NCBI GenBank assembly: GCA_964007475.1
Contig: CAXFZM010000257.1
Location: 1 to 64,000, forward strand
Direction: 5' to 3'
DNA from: Hybos culiciformis
Lineage: Eukaryota > Arthropoda > Insecta > Diptera > Hybotidae
Length of the DNA: 64,000 bases
In this document: positions 34,021 to 45,239 of the stretch, in pieces
Numbering within the stretch: position 1 is the stretch's first letter
Layout of the letters: every line of letters starts with the position of its first letter
Translations under genes and position numbers: made by a program
The notes under the pieces: generated by a model
The model's database searches: none
Told to the model about the DNA's origin: nothing
What the model saw: the letters and a program-made list of their open reading frames with translations, nothing else

Positions 34021-34790
34021 ACAAGCGATAAAAATAGTTTATCAAGTCAATTCATTTCTACATTTTGAAGTGAAAGACTTGGTCACTTAATTCCAATCCC
34101 GGTTAAACTTAATAATTCATTTGTAATAATCAAGCCTTCCACCCGTTACTTAATTACTAATTTATATAAAGATTCGTTTTACCCAATGACAGTGACTGAA
34201 GCATCAACGTGCCACAAGATAGACCAACAGTATGTAGTTTATAAGCAACTTCATCCAATTTATAGTAGATCATCCAACATAAAGATCGAATTGCTTAATC
34301 GTGGCACCGATCTGTCATCATGTGAAATAGAACATGCTAATGTTTTACCAGAATGGATCCAATTGCAAAATCCTAATCATTGGTTATTTTCAGTGAAGGA
34401 CAATCTAACCATCAATATTGTATGTGATGATATTAGTGAATTTTTATTACAATTCAAGGAATTGGAATATTAAAATTTAATAAAAATTGCGGACTTAAAC
34501 AACCAGGGTTCAAGATGTGTCCCATAATAATCCACAACAATTGAGAACATTATTCGTACCCTAAAGTAACGTTAGTGAATTAAGATGAAGAGATTAATAA
34601 ACTGTTAGCCCAATTAAAGAATATGAAGGATATCCAGTTGGAACCAGACTACTTGGAGCCACATGAGATTCATCAGTTCAGTGTATCATAATTGAGTTTA
34701 ATTATCATCATCGTTTTGGTTTTATGCATAGTGTGGTTTAAGATACAAAAAGCTAAATCAACGTTTTCATATGCAATCGAAGTGAAGCCA
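34021..34790 (+). pseudogene. Envelope-like 3' ORF of the BEL element, degenerate
   Basis: A decayed frame after the integrase includes FVIIKPSTRYLIT, then the open piece 34186-34473 with CHKIDQQYVVYKQLH, DLSSCEIEHANVLPEW and NPNHWLFSVKDN. It is followed by a separate hydrophobic helix (LSLIIIIVLVLCIVWF) with a short basic tail at about 34690-34760. Disulfide-rich ectodomain, membrane anchor and short cytoplasmic tail are the layout of baculovirus F-like envelope proteins carried by some insect retroelements. Stops separate the pieces, so no intact product exists. Identification is by layout and a few motifs only. Confidence 0.5.
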
Positions 34791-35292
34791 CAGCCGGTAC
34801 CAAGATCAACACAAAAGAATTGCTTTGCATTTTATCCAATGCCGAAGCGATTGGTTTGAATATTTTTAGCAAATCTTCGCAATTTCTTTTTAAGCCCATA
34901 TTTTGAATCAAAGAAGCAATTTTTTGATCTATATCACTTCTATGTTCTTCACATACAGTTATTAAAAAGGACCAATTTTTCAAATATGTATTAATAGTTT
35001 CACATATAGTGTTCCAACGTACTTCGCATGGTAAAATCAAGGAAGTACCTCCAGCTTCCTTGACCCTTCCTTTGGGGAATGATCGTTGCGGAAATATTTG
35101 GAAATTTCTATAACGTGTTGTTGAATATTATTATATTCACCTCCTAAATCATGCGCCAACAAATTCAAAATATGGGCCGAGCAACCGTAGCCAATAATAC
35201 TATTTTCATTATCCTCTAATGCAGCTTCTAAATCGTGGCGCATTCGAGCCATATTCGCAGCATTATCAGTCACAATGCTTAGTAGTCACAAT

Positions 35293-35987
35293 CAGGGACG
35301 GCCCGTGACAACAGTAAGTGCCCAGGCACTTATTGGTTTAGTAGCCTATTCGACAGCAAACAAACAAAGATTGAGTTTTCATATACATATAGATTTGATT
35401 AAAATGACTACAAATTAGAATTTAAGTTTGGTCAAAAACCAAAAGAATGCAAATCAAAAAGATAATTTTTTAGGAAATAACAATTTCCTCTCCTTTTTAA
35501 AACAATAACAAATAAATTTCAATATTCCTTACTAAGCAATTTTTTTGATGCTTTTAATTCAACAATATTCCATAGAACAAAATGTATTAGAATTGTTTTA
35601 TTTCATCTCTTTTTTAAAACACCAACAAATAAATTTCAATATTTCCTACTAAGCAATTTTTTTGTTGCTTTTAATTCAACAATATGAAAAGCACAAAAAT
35701 CAATTGCCTTTTTTACAGAACATCAAATTTTCTTCTTTGTTTTGTTTCTTATAAGAAAAATTCTCTCTTTTAAAACAATAACAAATAAATTTCAATATTG
35801 CCTAAAAGCAAGCAATTATTTTGTTGCCTTAAAGGCTACACAAAAAGGATTAAGAGAAAGCATTTCTTATGTTGTTATATTTGCATATGGCAAAAATATA
35901 TAATAGTTAGAATAAAATATAAGGAAAAAGGAGGAATAGAAGCACCCAGGCAATGCTTGGGTTGCTTAGTACCATCAGCCGTCCCTG
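35293..35987. mobile_element. Non-autonomous hAT-type element inside the hAT transposase, 695 bp
   Basis: The ends are CAGGGACGGC and GCCGTCCCTG with an exact 8-bp duplication GTCACAAT (35285-35292, 35988-35995). The interior has AGTGCCCAGGCACTTA near the left end and CACCCAGGCAATGCTTGGGTTGC near the right. Between them are three diverged copies of an AAAACAATAACAAATAAATTTCAATATTxCCTACTAAGCAA module. No protein is encoded. Confidence 0.85.
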
Positions 35988-36602
35988 GTCACAATGGTTA
36001 ATAGTACTTACTAGTTGCTTCAATAATTGTTTTAGTAACCAAACTCTTAAGATATTCGGAGTCGTGGCTATTAGCTAAAGTTTCAATCGTATCGACTAAT
36101 CTAACCTTGTCATTTTCTTGAATAATTCAAACACATATAATAGAGCTGTTATTCACATAGTCAAACAAACATACTCATCTTTTAAAATGTCACAACATTT
36201 TTTCTGCTCTTCCATATATATTTTGTCTAAAAGTTCATTTGATAGCTGCCGTTCTTCGGGAGGATTATACCCCGGCCGTAAAATAGAGCAAAACTTTTTA
36301 AATTCTTGGTGTTTCGATTTTCTTAATGCTAAATTTGTAGCGAAAAAAACGAGCAATCTGTGCATCTATTATGTCGTTGTCGCGCATAGAAGTTTTAATT
36401 ATAAAGCTGGAAATTTTAGGCTGGGAATTTGAAGCAGAAGATGAAATAGCTGCATTTGAAGGAGTCGAACTGGTACTCTCTTCATTTTCTAGAACTAGAA
36501 CATCGACGTCTGATACGTTCAATTTTTTGTGGGCATGACTGAAAATGCTTTTTCATTCTAGCTACAAGGCCTTGTAATTCATAATTGCAGTTGACTCTGC
36601 AA

Positions 36603-37459
36603 CAATGTTCCCTCTAATTTTTTGAAAAGCTGGGCAAAAATAAACTTTCTTGCGCGCATTATTTGTAATTTATTCTTATTGCGCCCAAAATGTTAAAAAA
36701 AAATTAGTCACAAAAATTTTTTTTGAAGTATAACTTCTTTACGGAGGGTAGTGAAAGAAAAATCAGGAAAAAAAATTGAAATTTGGTACATAAAAAATGG
36801 AAACGATTAAACACACAAACTTCGTAACAAAACATTTATTGGCCTCCTACCCAGCGATCTTCTTGAAAGAACTTCAAATTTGGCAATGATTAGGAAACGT
36901 TTAAACACACAAATTTCGAAACAAAAAAAATGTTTATACCAACAGAAAATCAATAAAAGAAACTTATAATGTATACCTCGATGACTCCGAAATAAGTTTT
37001 ACTTCCCCCGCGCGTACACGGAACACGCATACTATTTTTAATTAATAAAAAATAATAGAAACAAAAATAGGTACCAAAACATACCAAAATTTATAGTTTA
37101 TAAATAATAATATTATAAAATAATAAAAACAAACTCAATATCTTATTTTGAATTTAAATATTCACGACGATTTATTTGGTTTTTTCAATAATCATTTAAA
37201 TCGAAATTAGTTCCATCTAAAATATTCGATTTAATAAAATCGAAAAAAAAAATCGTATAGTAGAAACGAAACGATTTTAAAGAAAAAAATTTATGACAGA
37301 TTAATGAAAATTCAAAATTTTATTTTTGAAGTTTAAAATTTTTTAATAAAATAACTTTATTATTGCGTTAAATTTTGTCTGCGCGCAAAATAAATGATCT
37401 GCGCGCAAGTAAAAAAAGGGTGCGCTAGCGCGCACGCGCGCAGCTTAGAGGGAACATTG
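36603..37459. mobile_element. Non-autonomous hAT-type element inside the hAT transposase, 857 bp
   Basis: The ends are CAATGTTCCCTCTAA and TTAGAGGGAACATTG with an exact 8-bp duplication CTCTGCAA (36595-36602, 37460-37467). It splits the BED zinc finger of the host transposase. Both termini are followed by TGCGCGCA-type words (36650, 37380-37440). It carries its own insertion of the GAAGTATAACTTC / CAAATTTGGTA repeat at about 36715-36940. Confidence 0.85.
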
Positions 37460-37599
37460 CTCTGCAACCTTTTTTATTGTTGTTCAAATCTGAATTTTGA
37501 ACCTCTAAAAAGTGTTTCCAAATTTCATCCTTTTTGCAACCCACACTTGAGCTTTGCATTATTTTTGCAGTTTTCACCAAACTCCAAACCAAAAACCAG

Positions 37600-39820
37600 T
37601 CAATTAATTTAATATAAAGTGTATTTTTAAAATATTTTAGAATTATTGAAATTAATATTTAGAAAAAAATCTTAACAAACAAACTATAACAAAATTCTCT
37701 TTGTAAACTAAATTTACTTTCGTTTTGTTGAAAAAACAAAGTGATGAAAATGCCGTTAATTTCAATATAATTTTTTGCACCACTAGAATGAGCGAAAAGG
37801 AAGATAAAAATCGTTTTGATGAATCAATAACAGTGTTTCCGCTTTATAAGTTCTTTAATTGGTTGCTGCCGACGTTGCTGCAAGTGTCATTCTCGTAAAA
37901 ATGAAAATGAAAATACGTTTCGATAAAATCGATTTAAATCAACGATTTTTCTTAAAAACAAAATTGATTTAAATCTGATTTAAATCAAACATACCCTGGC
38001 TATCGCCCGACGCGACAACATTTAATCAAAAAATTTCTTACGTACTTACGTAGGGTCATAGTTTCAACGTTGTAGCATAAATTAAGTATATAAAGATTTT
38101 GCAGTTCATACATTAAAAATGTTGCTTTCAATATTTTGACTTTGGATACCCATTTTATTTGATTTGTTTTTTTTGTAGTTTTTTCTCTCTATCTTTTCAT
38201 TCTCAATTCTCCGACAAAAAAAAAAAAATCCTACCGACTGTTTTTTGTTTTTGGACTACATCTGATAATATCATTATGGTATAAAATTATGTATATTCAT
38301 AAATTCATTCATGTTTGTAAGAAAAAACATATGTTTGACAGGGAAATGTGATAGATCGTGGATTTTTTTTTTGAAAGTATTTATTTTAAAATCTAAATAA
38401 AATTGGAAACATTTATAGCTAATTTTTTTATCCTATATAATATATATATTATACATGATCCGTTTTCTTTGAAAGTCGTGTAAGTGTATTTTATTTTATA
38501 TGGAAATATCTTAAGTTTTTATTTTATTTTATATGGAGATATTTAAGGTTTGAAAATGTGAAATGATAAAAACAGTAAATATTTTAACAGATATTTTTTG
38601 GAAAAAGTTTATTAATAAAAAGCTCATAGTAAATTGTATTCATTTTTAACATTAATTAATTTTTTGTCACAATGAACTTCCACCGCTTTCAATGAAAAAG
38701 GCTCATATTTTAGCTTATCTCATTTACATTGTATTGATTTTACTTACGTTATGTGAATATCTTCAAAAATATAAATATTTATTTATTTTGAAGTATACTA
38801 AGTTTTTTATTTTTTGAATCGGATTTGTTTTGCTTTTTTTTTATGTTATCGAAATTTATTAATTTTTCCTTTAGCCATTTAGTATTTTTTTTTAACAACA
38901 GAGTTATCAACATTTTTAAAAAAGTGATTTTATGGTCATAGCACTCATCATTATTTGAAAACCACTTTGAAAACTTAATGGATTTGTTTGTAGCTTCTAA
39001 GCTAAGCAGCAAGATGTTATTGTTTTCAATAAATTTTTCTCATAAAATTTTTTTTCAAAAAATTCATCAAATATTCTCACCAAAATGTATTTGAAACTTC
39101 AAAAATTAAATTTGTTGGAGCTTTTAAATGTAAAATATTTAAATCAGAATCGTAGTTTTTTTGATATATTCTGAAATATTTTGACTAATTTTTTAATAAT
39201 CATAAAATAAAATTTATGTTTTTAATATTAAATAATTTAAAGGATTATTTATTTTGATGTAATTTTTGTAAATTTATATTTGTATGCTAATGCAACAAAG
39301 CATGCATACGGCCATATGTAAAAACATTAATATAAATATTTATATGCTAGTTTTGACAACAATGCATCGCATATGATTAAACTCATAGAATAATTAGTAT
39401 AAAGAAAGGCTATTAATGGTGTGGTAAGAAGTCAATGTTGAAAATCAAAAATGTATCCCCCTAGAACTAAAATTAGTTTCTGATGTTTATAAAAATTAGG
39501 AAACTCACCTTGATTTTTGATAAATATTTTTAATGCGAAAATTCTTTTTTAAAACAAAGTAAAAAATTTTTGGTTTTATTAGACTTTTATTTATTAGAAT
39601 ATTTGTATATTATTTTATATATATTTAATTAGAATATTTGTATTATTGTTTTATTATTGTTTTTTCCACAAAAAATTAAAAGGATTATTTTATTGTCCAG
39701 AAAAAAGAACTAATTTATTATATTGTTGGCGACTATTTTTTATTTATTTTTTTTTCAATTTTCTGTTTTTACTTTCGCTATATGATTTAATTTTATTTTT
39801 ATATAAGTTTCAATTATAAA
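37600..39820. other. AT-rich stretch without recognised genes
   Basis: No convincing gene is seen. The stretch 37925-38000 repeats AAATCGATTTAAATCAACGATTTTT words. A minus-strand frame at 38779-39012 (WFSNNDECYDHKITFLKML) is Lys/Asn-rich and may be the far C-terminus of the P-like transposase to its right, but cannot be joined to it with confidence. The 3' LTR of the BEL element was looked for here and not found. Confidence 0.3.
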
Positions 39821-39825
39821 TTTAA

Positions 39826-40504
39826 TTAAATAATATCTATGATTTTCAAATATGCCGCAATCCAACACATGATGAGCCAAATTTTCGAAAATACTGTCAT
39901 TAATATTACGCATAATAGTATTGAACAGGTGTAAATAAAAAATTTTTTGTTGAGTTTCTGGTCTAATTTAAATATGGATGTAAATTTTTCTGAAATTTTA
40001 CAAATTTTCAAAACGTCTGCATGAGGTCTTGGTAGGCAACCAAAACTTTTTATTTCCAATAATTTAAAACTTTCAAATGTATGGAAAATATGCACTCGCT
40101 GCATTTTACATTAGTCAAAAGTTTTCTCTGAATAAATCCTGCTATATATGTTACTGCAGCATCAACTTCTAAACTAATGGCTTCTAAAGGTATTTCATCA
40201 AAATATTGAATTATGTCTTCATCATATAAAATTCCTCTTCATCAATTTCCTCTGAGTCAAGCATAAATTTATTCTGATTTAAAATTTTTGATGTGTTAGA
40301 AGTAGAAGCTACAGAAAGAATACTAATGTCTCCATAATCTGTGCAGTTGGAAGTGGATGGGCTATTTATTTCATTTTTAATTATTAATCTTTTGTAGGCT
40401 AAATATTTAAAAAAAAATTGTTTAACCTGTTTTAATATTATGGTTTTATTATAACGGGAAACTTTTCCATGCATTTTTCGTGGTGAAAACTTGGGGGGGT
40501 ACAT
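39826..40504 (-). pseudogene. Possible P-element/THAP9-like transposase remnant
   Basis: Minus-strand pieces read NKFMLDSEEIDEEEFYM (40211-40504), then DAAVTYIAGFIQRKLL with KCSECIF (about 40110-40175), then GCLPRPHADVLKICKISEKF (39826-40104). The order xxYIAGFVxxKL - CxxC - GxLxxPSxxVxxICxxxE is that of the C-terminal region of P-element/THAP9-type transposases, and the same pattern is clearer at 63385-63947. Frames shift between pieces. The GTPase-like and catalytic parts are not seen. Confidence 0.45.
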
Positions 40505-40825
40505 TTTAACAGTTAAACAACAACAACTTTGACTTTTTTATTGTTTTCGATTTCGTAAGGAAAAAAAATTCCATTGCCAGGCTGTGATTAAACTACGTTA
40601 TTATTTTCTATATACATGATTATGAATTAATTCATGAATTCATATCATATCCAATGTTGCCGTTTTATAATTTTCAAAAGGAGTACTTTTTGTATCAAAA
40701 ATGGAGTATTGGGGAGTACACCTAAAAAAAATTTTTTGACGAAAAGAAACGGAATTCACGTACAAACAAAAAATTCTTATTTATATCCAATTTCATTCAT
40801 TTTATTTCAATAGTATAGTATTAAT

Positions 40826-40966
40826 ACAACACAACACTTAATTCAAGTGGACTAATTTGGAAAATTAACACAAATTCCAATCCGAAGTGGGAATCGAACC
40901 CACGACCCAACATGCCGAAGGAAAGTGGCAATACCACTGCACCATGACGTTGACGGTCGACATTAT
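40826..40966 (-). mobile_element. tRNA-derived SINE, copy 1
   Basis: On the minus strand an A box (CATGGTGCAGTGGTATTG) and a B box (GGTTCGATTCCC, complement at 40889-40900) sit at tRNA spacing. They are followed by a body AATTTGTGTTAATTTTCCAAATTAGTCCACTTG. The T-arm (GTGGG-TTCGATT-CCCAC) pairs perfectly, but the acceptor stem does not, so this is a SINE head rather than a tRNA gene. Confidence 0.7.
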
Positions 40967-41119
40967 GATTAGTTATGTATTAGTTACTATATTTATGATT
41001 TTTATTTATTAAATTGTGCTATGGAATATAGTCTGTATAAATTTGATCATTTAAGATTTCTTTCCCAATCATTATTGCTTTGATAGTTGGAATTATTAAT
41101 TTATTCTTTTTATATCTTT

Positions 41120-41556
41120 AACTAGACGAAATACCCGGTTTCGCTCGGTAGTGCTGAACTTACATATCAAAACACTTTTACCTATATTTTGGGCAGTAAA
41201 AAAATCGGAATTTCAAAATATGCGACATATCCCCACTTCGGTCAAAATTTCTAGTACTCTATAAGCATCTCGGGTATCTAGGCTCCTTATTTTCAAAATT
41301 TAAAAATTTGGAAATTTGTTGTATAGCCCGGAGACAACGGTTGGGGGGCTTTCGACTTGAAGTTTTTCAATAAGCTTTTCGGGTCCAACGCTACAACATT
41401 TTACCTAAATTGCAAAATCGGCTTCTAAGGTAGCCCACCGCCGGAGCCTCGGATCAAAATTCTAGTACCCTATAACCATCTCGGACCCCAATGATACTTA
41501 AGTTGAAAATTTCAACCAAATCGGTCCAACGGTTTAGGCGTGATTGAGGAAAGAGA
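41120..41556 (+). repeat. Unclassified interspersed repeat (CCCGGTTTCGCTCGG type)
   Basis: It begins near ACTAGACGAAATACCCGGTTTCGCTCGGTAG and ends near ACCAAATCGGTCCAACGGTTTAGGCGTGATTGAGG, where the plus-strand SINE follows. It is GC-richer than its surroundings, without an ORF. The start and end phrases are of a kind I associate with widespread non-autonomous repeats in insects, but I cannot name a family. Confidence 0.45.
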
Positions 41557-41558
41557 CC

Positions 41559-41700
41559 GTCATGGCGTAGTGGTATTGCCATTATCCTACGGCATGTTCG
41601 GTCGTGGGTTCGATTCCCACCTCGGACTGGAATTTGTGTTAATTTCTAAATTTGTCTCACTTGAGTTAAGTGTTGTGTTGTTTTAGAAAATTTTCATTTT
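41559..41700 (+). mobile_element. tRNA-derived SINE, copy 2
   Basis: The A box is GTCATGGCGTAGTGGTATTG and the B box GGTTCGATTCCC (41607-41618), followed by the body GAATTTGTGTTAATTTCTAAATTTGTCTCACTTGAG and GTGTTGTGTTG. It is nearly identical in head and body to the minus-strand copy at 40826-40966, which lies about 600 bp away in inverted orientation. RNA polymerase III would recognise the internal boxes. Confidence 0.75.
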
Positions 41701-42409
41701 TTAGATATTAGATTATATTAAGTTGTGAAAAACGAAGTTCAGCTTTTGCGCTGCGGTAAACTTAATAAAGAGCTAAGTTTGTTAGTTTAGGGAACATAGC
41801 TTTTTTCAAAGCTTTTTCATTTTAAATACTGCATTCCAAAAACTTTCAAATGAAAGATTTCTATCGATTTCGGAAAAATTTGCCAGAATTCTAGATTCTT
41901 CATCAATTTCTTCAATACTTATTCATTAAATAAATTAAATAAATTGAAAAAGGAGTATATCAGTATGGGATAAATAATTTGTGTAGTACAGGAGTACAGG
42001 GAATTGAAATGGAGTAAAAATACTCCGATTGGAGTACTTCGGTAACACTGATCATATCATATGTTGAAAAAAATAAAAAAAAAAAATAAAAAAAAAATCA
42101 AAACAAACAAACTAATTTTTTCTCTACACTATTCTATCAACAAAAAAAAATTCTCATTTTTTTAGGATTTTTACGAACAACAACGATTCTATCACGATTT
42201 ATGAGAAACGATGATGGGGATCCAATGTTGATTAAAAAAAAAGAAATTTGATTCTCAAATGCTGTTGATAAGGGTTTGCCTTGATATACATAGTTTCTAG
42301 TTGTAGTTTATTTTATTTGTTTTAAACTTTTTGCGAATTCAGATTAGTTTTATTTTAAGTTAAAAACACAACCCATAAAACAAAGTTTTTCATGTAAATC
42401 CTTTATAGG

Positions 42410-43310
42410 CGAGGCAATTGATATGAAGTATATATAAAGGTGTGTGTCTGTGATGCCAAAGTATATATATTGTTTTGTTATCGACGACAAAGTGATGTGC
42501 AAAATTTAAAATTTAAAAAATTTAAAAAAGCTCGATTGAATATCGGAAATTGGATATATTTTGACTCACTAAGTTTGCAGACCAGGTGGTGAAGTTTATA
42601 CAAAGGTGTGTGTGTGTAATGCCAAAGTAAATTTCAGCTCGATTGGATACCGGGAAGTGGGTCATTTTTAACTTTGTAAGTTTGTGGAAAATGTGGTGAA
42701 GTTCATATATAGGTGTGTGTGTGTGTTAATGTGTCAATGTCAAAGTACATTGTCATCGACGACAAAACGATGTGCCAAATTTCCGATCGATTGGATACGG
42801 GGAAGTGGGTCAATTTTGACTAAGTTTGTGGAAACGGCCGTGAAGTTGATATAAAGAATTTTATTAATAAAGGTGTGCGTGATTGTGTGATGCCAAAGTG
42901 CATTGTGATCCACGACACAGCAATGTGCAAAATTTCAGCTCGATTGGATACCGGGAAGTGGGTCAATTTTGACTTTCAAAGTTTGTGGAAACTGGGTGAA
43001 GTTAATGTGAAGGATTTAATTAATAAAGGTGTGTGAATGTGTCGATGCCAAAGTGCATTGTCATCGACGACAAAGCAATGTGCAACATTTCAGCTCCATT
43101 GGATACCGGGCAGTGGGACAATTTTGACTTTCTAAGTTTGCGGACCCGGTGGTGAAATGAATATAAAGGTGATGCTAAAGTGCATTGTCGATGCTAAAGT
43201 GCATTGTCATCGACGAAAATGCAATGTGCAAAATTACAGCTTGATTGGATACCGGGAAGTTTTGACTTTCTAAGTTTGTGGAACCGTAATGAAGTTAATA
43301 TAAAGAATTT
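42410..43310 (+). repeat. Minisatellite, ~110-160-bp units, about seven copies
   Basis: The phrase TGATGCCAAAGTGCATTGTCATCGACGACAAAGCAATGTGCAAAATTTCAGCTCGATTGGATACCGGGAAGTGGGTCAATTTTGACTT repeats with variants, joined by GTTTGTGGAAACxxGGTGAAGTTxATATAAAG and sometimes an extra AATTTAATTAATAAA. The units are diverged by point changes and by the presence or absence of the linker. No gene is seen. Confidence 0.75.
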
Positions 43311-43985
43311 AAAAATATATAATTCAGGGGCCAGATTCTATAACTTTATCTTTCGAAAAAATATCTTCAAATTTAAAAAAATTACATTTCTGTAAGCAAT
43401 GTCTTTTTTGAAACAAATGTCTTTTTTACTATCTTTCGACTAAAAAAATAAAAACTTGTTTAGAGGCAACTTTGTGTAAAATTATGTCAGATTTGAGGGG
43501 AAAATAATGTCAAATATGTGTCAAATTGGTCAAAAAGGTTGTAATATAAGTATTTTGTTTTGAAATTTTTGTATATTGTTTTTTTTAGGTTTTTAATATT
43601 TAATTAATAATTAAATACATAATTAATAATTAAATATATAATTAATAATTAAGTATATAATTAATAATTAATATAGGTATAAACGTTTTCTCAAAAAAAA
43701 AATTTTTTTTTTTTGTATTTTAAAATTTAACATTTTCGGGGAAAAAAAATGTAAGTACCTACCACCTACCTCTCTATATTATATTATTGTAAATATCAAG
43801 TTACTTTAGAATTTAGAAAATTTGAGTTTTTCAAATTTTTAATAAAAACTAAAGTTTCTTATAGGATAAAGTTTTTTTTTTTTCGAAAATTCATTAATAT
43901 TCATATTTTATACATACATCAATTTCTAAACATTTTGGAGAACAAACGTGAACGCAGAAGATTGTATATGCAAGAATCGTAATAG
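43311..43985. other. AT-rich stretch with an AATTAATAATTAAATAT microsatellite
   Basis: No gene is seen. From about 43600 to 43675 the unit TAATTAATAATTAAATA repeats four to five times. The rest is A/T-rich. Confidence 0.5.
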
Positions 43986-43989
43986 ACTC

Positions 43990-44280
43990 CATGAACAATA
44001 ACTTATTTATTCCATAAAACGGAACGGAGGGGTGGTAGGGATGGGCAGAAGGAAGGGGCGGAATCGAGGGGCGGATGCGAGGGGTGGATGCGATGGGCGG
44101 ATGCGAGGGGCGGTTGCAAGGCGTGGAAGGTAAGGTGGTAGGGAGGATGTGGAAGGGAGGAGCGTAAGGGAGGGTGGAAGGAAGGCGGAAGGTTAGCCGA
44201 AATGGAGGGGCGGAAGTGAGGGGCGGAACGGAGGGTTGGCAGGTAGGGTCGGAAGAGAGGTGCGAATTTTAATCAAAAAT
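43990..44280 (+). repeat. Purine-rich GGGGCGGA minisatellite
   Basis: GAGGGGCGGATGC, GAGGGGTGGATGC, GATGGGCGGATGC and related 12-16-bp units run through the segment, strongly G-rich on the plus strand against an AT-rich background. Closely spaced GGG runs could form G-quadruplexes. It resembles the purine-rich part of the Helitron copies, but no CTAG terminus was found. Confidence 0.55.
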
Positions 44281-44349
44281 TAAAGCTTTTTATGGGATAA
44301 TAATAATTTTTTTTTTGTTTTTAGTTAATCGTGTGCAGTGCATAAAGCA

Positions 44350-44425
44350 GTAGAAATTCAAAAAAAGGGCAGTAGATTAGAAAAAAAAGCAGTAGATTAG
44401 AAAAAAAAGCAGTAGATTTTTAATC
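44350..44425 (+). repeat. Short tandem AGAAAAAAAAGCAGTAGATT
   Basis: Three units of about 21 bp contain GCAGTAGATT. The same GCAGTAGAT word recurs several times at 50990-51080, followed by a GATC-rich end, so the two loci share a dispersed repeat. It is non-coding. Confidence 0.45.
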
Positions 44426-44914
44426 AATAAAGCGGTTGAAAAAGTTTTTACTTTTTGAGCTCGACTTCTTTCTTTGCCTGTTTCTACCAAAAAAAAAACA
44501 TCTTTTAAATTAAATATTTACATATTATCACAAATGTGATAAAACAAATTTTTAAAGAAATTCAAATTGATTTTTCCTCATTGGCTAGTAAAACCTGCTA
44601 ATAAAACTAATGCTACATATACAATGATGGCATTTTGTACCATTGCATATGTGAACGGGTGACATTAAGCGTTGCCATTATTTGATGGTGGCTAATGACG
44701 ACTTGTTGTTATTGTTCCTTTTGATGGTGGCTAATGACGACTTGTTGTTAATATCCTGCGAATACCATGAATTTATTTAAAAAGTTCTAATTAAAGCTTT
44801 ATCTCTGAGATGAGTATGTATTATAAAATAAAGAAATGAATTCGTATTAAAATTCTCGTCATTTATTTTACTCGATTTATGGTATTAATAAGCCTAAAAG
44901 TTTCATATTGCCTG

Positions 44915-45215
44915 TGAGCGGATTTCAGTTTTGGGAGTTTGGGCACCGCCTCTACCCCCCCTCCAAGTTTCAGCTAATTCTGAGGGGTTCAACGAAACTG
45001 TGGTTAAACGTTAATTTCAAATAAATTGTACATATCAAGGCCAACACTAGAAGAAAAAAAAAATTTGTTTGTGCCCGATTTGCCGTATTTTTGGGTAGGT
45101 GATAGAGGCGGTGCCTAACATGTTAAATCCGAAACGTTTTTTGCGGGAAGGCCCCCACTTGGGAGCTATGGGGTTCAACGAAACTGTGGTTAAACATTAA
45201 TTTCAAATAAATTGT
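44915..45215. repeat. Dispersed repeat, copy 2, with internal inverted halves
   Basis: It matches 2696-2950. The GTTTGGGCACCGCCTCTACC part is in the same orientation and the GCCCGATTTGCCGTATTTTTGGGTAGGTGATAGAGGCGG part is inverted. The phrase GGGTTCAACGAAACTGTGGTTAAAC occurs twice (about 44985 and 45172), followed both times by TTAATTTCAAATAAATTGTACATATCAAGGCCA. Confidence 0.55.
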
Positions 45216-45239
45216 ACATATCAAGGCCATTATTACAAT

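Larger units (their letters stand above)
34816..37559 (-). pseudogene. hAT transposase, 3'-truncated and twice interrupted
   Basis: The ATG at 37557-37559 (MQSSSVGCKKDEIWKHF) opens a BED zinc finger completed by CNYELQGLVARMKKHFQSC on the other side of the insertion at 36603-37459. Then come IDAQIARFF and SKHQEFKKFCSILRPGYNPP, CCDILKDEYVCLT, VTDNAANMARMRHDLE after the second insertion, CSAHILNLLAHDLGGEY and LPCEVRWNTICETINTYLKNW. This order is that of the hAT RNase H-like catalytic core. It breaks off near 34816 against BEL env sequence, so the C-terminal dimerisation domain is gone. A frameshift lies near 36360. Confidence 0.75.

Noticed and set aside
41559..41630. Candidate tRNA gene
   Set aside because: The T arm is perfect, but the acceptor stem pairs at only about four of seven positions, and a near-identical copy with the same non-tRNA body lies at 40826-40966. 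It is a SINE.
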